Assembly (NCBI GenBank): GCA_964530005.1
Contig: CAZGZD010000010.1
Location: 1 to 33,045, forward strand
DNA length: 33,045 nt
Origin: CAZGZD01 sp964530005
Lineage (GTDB): Bacteria; Patescibacteriota; Microgenomatia; UBA1406; GWC2-37-13
Reading direction: 5' to 3'
The translations under genes and the position numbers were made by a program. The notes beneath the pieces are model-generated. The model saw only the letters and a program-made list of their open reading frames with translations. It did no database searches and was not told the DNA's origin. Of this stretch, positions 30,023-33,045 are shown in pieces. The first letter of the stretch is position 1. Every line of letters starts with the position of its first letter.

Positions 30023-31282
30023 TTAATTTTGTCTTTTAGCTTTTAAAGAGCCCACAATAATTCCGCCTATCACTCCAAGAAGTAGTGTATTCTGCTGAAG
30101 TGTAACCCAATAATGGTCAAATGACGCAGTGGCCAGAAATACAAATAAGCATACGCGAAATATCTCCAACTTCCATAAACGTCTAAACTCAAAAATAGCA
30201 AAAGCAGCAATCAGGGCGGAGATCATCACTCCCACTTCAGATATAAGAAGTAGAAATATATTATGTACAGGTTGCGGAATTCCATAAGGGAGATTGATCG
30301 GAAGTATGGCCTGTGCGATAAGATAATTACCAAGCCCTACACCCTGTACGAGGTGTGCCTTGATGAGTATGAAGGCGTTATCAATAAGCATAAGGCGATT
30401 TACCAGACTGTTGGGATCCCCATGTGCAAATATAAAGACTGCCGAGAGCCCAATAATCGTGATAATTTTGGCAAACACGCATAGAGGACAGTCAGACTTT
30501 GGAAATTTTTTAATTGTCAGAATAAGGCTCACAGCACAAAGTGTGACAATCGCAATTTTTGAGAAGGAAAAGAGTACAAGTGTCGCCGCAGCAAATAGAA
30601 GTAAGCTTTTTAAAACAGCTTTTCCCTTGAGTTGAGGTGCAAAAAGCGCAAGCGCATATATCATAACATAAAATCCTCCCATAGAGTTGGGATGGGAGAA
30701 CGTGGCGTAGGGGCGAAGCATCTCCACCCCATCTATTGAGGACTTTGCAATCCCAGGTAAAGAAAGTGATACAATACGCTCACCCAAGAAATAAAAAAGG
30801 CCGCCAATTGATGAGCCGCGTACAAATTGTATTGTGGCGATAGCGAGCTCAAGAAGTGCGCCGGCCGTAAGTGCCCACCAATTTGCCATACTTTTTGCAA
30901 AATCTGCATGGCGGACTATAGCGTATATACCCAGGATCTCAATAATTTTTACAAATCGGTAGAGTCCAAGAAAAAATGAAGGGGCAAACAACATATTGAT
31001 AGTAAGGAGTAAAAGCACAAAGAGCACTTTCGTATTATTAAAACATACAATGACTCGCCTCCAATTAAATACAAAAAGAAGTATCGCAAGTATATCTGTT
31101 ATGTAGATTGTTGGGGCAAGATAATCAATGCGTATTCCCGATATGTAGGAAAAATCAAAAAAGAAATGCCGCCCCAACTGTGTAGGTAGAAAAAGTAGAA
31201 ATAAAAAAATAAGTGTTTTATTAAAAAAGCTTTGGCTGATCTTGAGTCGGCTGCTTTTCTGCTTTCTCGTTTTTTTCATCAT
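30023..31282 (-). CDS. O-antigen ligase/polymerase-like membrane protein
   Basis: The roughly 419-residue protein has about ten to twelve membrane spans and a large late periplasmic loop. The Wzy_C-type signature is VQGVGLGNYL followed by PQPVHNIFLLLISEVG, with the conserved His. Such proteins join or polymerise lipid-linked glycans at the outer face of the membrane; the exact glycan is unknown. The frame stays open to 31654, but everything beyond 31282 reads antiparallel to no known domain and overlaps the EndoQ-like gene, so the MMKK start at 31282 (or 31279) is chosen. It overlaps the 3' end of that gene by about 60 bases. Confidence 0.83.
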   Translation of the reverse strand: MMKKTRKQKSSRLKISQSFFNKTLIFLFLLFLPTQLGRHFFFDFSYISGIRIDYLAPTIYITDILAILLFVFNWRRVIVCFNNTKVLFVLLLLTINMLFAPSFFLGLYRFVKIIEILGIYAIVRHADFAKSMANWWALTAGALLELAIATIQFVRGSSIGGLFYFLGERIVSLSLPGIAKSSIDGVEMLRPYATFSHPNSMGGFYVMIYALALFAPQLKGKAVLKSLLLFAAATLVLFSFSKIAIVTLCAVSLILTIKKFPKSDCPLCVFAKIITIIGLSAVFIFAHGDPNSLVNRLMLIDNAFILIKAHLVQGVGLGNYLIAQAILPINLPYGIPQPVHNIFLLLISEVGVMISALIAAFAIFEFRRLWKLEIFRVCLFVFLATASFDHYWVTLQQNTLLLGVIGGIIVGSLKAKRQN

Positions 31283-32585
31283 TGTTGGTAACTGAGATAA
31301 CTCCAAACACCCCATCATACCCAGGGTCAATCCGTGCCTTCCGAGCTCTGACGAGGCCGATTGCCTTTGAAAGTGCGGCTCCACCCGCTTTCTCAAGATC
31401 ATCAAGAGGCTTCTTGAGTAGTATGTCAAATTCTGTCCCACACTCAGTTGTGAGGCGCTCGTACTCCCGTTGCGACTTAGTTGGAGATCCGCCTGAGAGT
31501 TCACCCAAAATCTCAAGGAGCGGAATTGCTGATACAAAAGGGGGGCGTTTGTGATGCTTGTCATAGACAAATGAAGTACCAACTTTACTTTTTTTAATCG
31601 TAATATCATCCGCGCCATAGAGCTTTTTGGAAAGATCAAGTACGCGGTTTTCAACCCCCACAGTAAGAGGTCGGTGGCACACGGGGCATGTCGTGCCTTT
31701 TTTGACTGTATCGGCCGCTGAGTACTTCATACCGCAAGCACGGTGTCCTGTCCAGTGATATTTGCCCTCTTCTGGAAAAAATTCGATGGTAAATCCAATC
31801 TCAAGCGCGCCTTTCCCATCTTGTTTAATTGCCGATGATATATCGTGATACGAATATTTCATTTCTCCTTTTTCATCTTTCAACTTCGTTTTCGGCACAA
31901 AAACGGTAGCCTCTCGTCCCATCTTGGGGGCAGAGTGTGCATCTGAGAATGATAATATTGAGCGATTCTCAAGCTCTTTAATCTGCCAGTTCATAATCGG
32001 GTCAGACGAGAGGCCCGTCTCAATTCCGTAGATGTATTTCTCAAGATCGCCAAAGCACTCCCGAATCGAGTCAAATCCACTCTTTGATCCATATTGCCCA
32101 AACCATGGAGTCCACGCATGGGCTGGAATAAAGACTATATTTTCGTCCACAGACAAGGCCACCTCAAGAAAATCATGTGAGGACATACCCAGTATTGGAC
32201 GGCCGTCTGAGGCTAATTTGGCCCCACGATCCAGAAGTCTTTTAGTTATCGCATCCATTGAGGCAAGCGATGGCACAAGGAGGAGATTGTGCACACGGCG
32301 CAAACTACCACCTTGGGAAAAAATATTGGCAATTTCCACACTCAGCATAAATCGCACTTTATGATCCTGATCCATAGGTCTGGTCTTGAGCTCAAAGATC
32401 CCATCTGCGGTTTCTTTTAGCTCATTTTTGATCGATCTTGCCCACAATGGGTGGAAAAAGTCACTCGTCGCGCAAAGCCCAATTCCTTTTTTTGATGCCC
32501 ATGCAGCTATTTCTGGAAGTTCCATTCGGGGGGATACTGCACGTGAGTATTTGGAATGAAGATGGAGATCCGCCACAATAGACAT
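31221..32585 (-). CDS. Endonuclease Q-like PHP-domain nuclease
   Basis: The 454-residue protein begins with a PHP metal site DLHLHS (residues 6-11), SDFFH at 41-45, AHAW at 155-158, and SDAH at 214-217. An EndoQ-like zinc segment follows (GHRACGMKYS at 280-289, CPVC at 300-303), then RPPFVSAIPLLEIL. Archaeal EndoQ cuts DNA 5' to deaminated bases such as uracil and hypoxanthine. The same motif order supports a repair function here. Such genes are often annotated loosely as helicase or PHP proteins. The C-terminus is a flexible tail ending QPKLF (450-454), which fits the bacterial sliding-clamp motif Qxx(L/M)F. TACAAT lies seven bases before the ATG. Confidence 0.85.
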   Translation of the reverse strand: MSIVADLHLHSKYSRAVSPRMELPEIAAWASKKGIGLCATSDFFHPLWARSIKNELKETADGIFELKTRPMDQDHKVRFMLSVEIANIFSQGGSLRRVHNLLLVPSLASMDAITKRLLDRGAKLASDGRPILGMSSHDFLEVALSVDENIVFIPAHAWTPWFGQYGSKSGFDSIRECFGDLEKYIYGIETGLSSDPIMNWQIKELENRSILSFSDAHSAPKMGREATVFVPKTKLKDEKGEMKYSYHDISSAIKQDGKGALEIGFTIEFFPEEGKYHWTGHRACGMKYSAADTVKKGTTCPVCHRPLTVGVENRVLDLSKKLYGADDITIKKSKVGTSFVYDKHHKRPPFVSAIPLLEILGELSGGSPTKSQREYERLTTECGTEFDILLKKPLDDLEKAGGAALSKAIGLVRARKARIDPGYDGVFGVISVTNNDEKNEKAEKQPTQDQPKLF

Positions 32586-32592
32586 GGAAGCT

Positions 32593-32601
32593 ATTGTAGC
32601 A
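32593..32601 (-). promoter_or_regulatory. Extended -10 (TGCTACAAT) of the EndoQ-like gene
   Basis: The minus strand reads TGCTACAAT, an extended -10, ending seven bases before the ATG at 32585. No good -35 is seen and none is required for this type. The mRNA would be leaderless. Confidence 0.5.
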
Positions 32602-32603
32602 CA

Positions 32604-33045
32604 CTAATGTAAAAGTGAGGCTAAGATTGCTTTCTGCGCATGAAGGCGATTTTCAGCTTGATCAAACACAACTGACTGGGTTGAGTCCATGACCTCGTCT
32701 GTAATTTCCTGTCCTCTATGAGCAGGTAGGCAGTGCATTATAATAGCATCAGATTTGGCACGCGCAACAAGCTCGCTGTTTACCTGATATGGCATAAATA
32801 TTTTCTTTCTTTCTTCCGCTTCATCCTCCTGCCCCATACTCGCCCATGTGTCGGTATAGATAATATCTGCTCCTTGTACAGCTGCTGCTGGATCGTCCGT
32901 AAACTCAACTTCGCTTGTTTGCCCCTCTTTGGATAATGAATATCCAGACGGGGATGCGATAGCAATTTGAATACCCATCTTCGATGCGCCAATCAAGAGA
33001 GTGCGCGCTACATTGTTTCCATCACCCACGTATGCGAGTTTAAGG
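32604..33045 (-). CDS. argF: Ornithine carbamoyltransferase, C-terminal part (runs off window)
   Basis: The visible 147 residues are the ornithine-binding half of the enzyme that makes citrulline from carbamoyl phosphate and ornithine. Signatures are LKLAYVGDGNNVARTLL at the window edge, DIIYTDTWASMGQ, the catalytic MHCLPAHRG, and VFDQAENRLHAQKAIL at the end. The gene continues beyond 33045, so the N-terminal carbamoyl-phosphate site is not seen. It precedes the EndoQ-like gene by a short gap that carries the latter's promoter. Confidence 0.95.
   Translation of the reverse strand, partial: LKLAYVGDGNNVARTLLIGASKMGIQIAIASPSGYSLSKEGQTSEVEFTDDPAAAVQGADIIYTDTWASMGQEDEAEERKKIFMPYQVNSELVARAKSDAIIMHCLPAHRGQEITDEVMDSTQSVVFDQAENRLHAQKAILASLLH

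Noticed and set aside
31283..31654. N-terminal extension of the O-antigen-ligase-like frame
   Set aside because: The extra 124 residues read out of frame through the EndoQ-like coding sequence and resemble no membrane protein; the MMKK start just before the first span is sufficient.

Overview
The window looks like a chromosomal segment of a small-genome bacterium, most likely a member of the Candidate Phyla Radiation (Patescibacteria); the lineage within that group cannot be fixed from here. Pointers are the very compact gene packing, several short uncharacterised proteins, a DUF5667 secreted protein, a bifunctional phosphoglucose/phosphomannose isomerase, an 86-residue coiled-coil/two-helix protein of a type I associate with these genomes, and many genes whose -10 box lies only 5-11 bases before the start codon (probably leaderless mRNAs). 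There is no rRNA, tRNA, CRISPR array, insertion sequence or prophage in the window.

Layout. 1-3.7 kb: a secreted coiled-coil/SpoIID protein, a membrane acyltransferase, thioredoxin and a small acidic hypothetical protein. 3.7-9.0 kb (minus strand): a vitamin B12 block, with nrdR, a B12-dependent class II ribonucleotide reductase (nrdJ), a PduO-type cobalamin adenosyltransferase behind a cobalamin riboswitch, and an unrecognised 416-residue zinc-ribbon protein behind a second cobalamin riboswitch. 9.3-16.8 kb: comF, an AI-2E-family permease, small hypotheticals, a FAD-dependent oxidoreductase, a secreted zinc protease, a sugar-phosphate isomerase and a UbiA prenyltransferase. 16.86-23.49 kb: a complete trpEGDCFBA operon preceded by a promoter, a 15-codon leader peptide with tandem Trp codons, and mutually exclusive hairpins ending in an intrinsic terminator, i.e. 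a classical ribosome-mediated attenuator. 23.5-30 kb: an unknown protein, recA, recX, RNase Y without a usual membrane anchor, metK, an HU protein with its terminator, and a DUF5667 protein. 30-33 kb (minus strand): an O-antigen-ligase-like membrane protein, an Endonuclease Q-like PHP nuclease ending in a probable beta-clamp-binding motif, and the 3' part of argF.

How the genes fit together. NrdJ needs adenosylcobalamin; the adenosyltransferase makes it from imported cobalamin; NrdR is the expected regulator of reductase expression; and the two riboswitches should shut their genes when cobalamin is plentiful. No B12 biosynthesis gene is visible here, so a salvage lifestyle is suggested. The unknown riboswitch-controlled protein is the best candidate for a new B12-related function. 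The tryptophan operon is regulated by charged tRNA-Trp through its leader. The nrdJ reading frame carries an in-frame TAA close to its natural start, so either the product starts about 31 codons late or the sequence contains an error.
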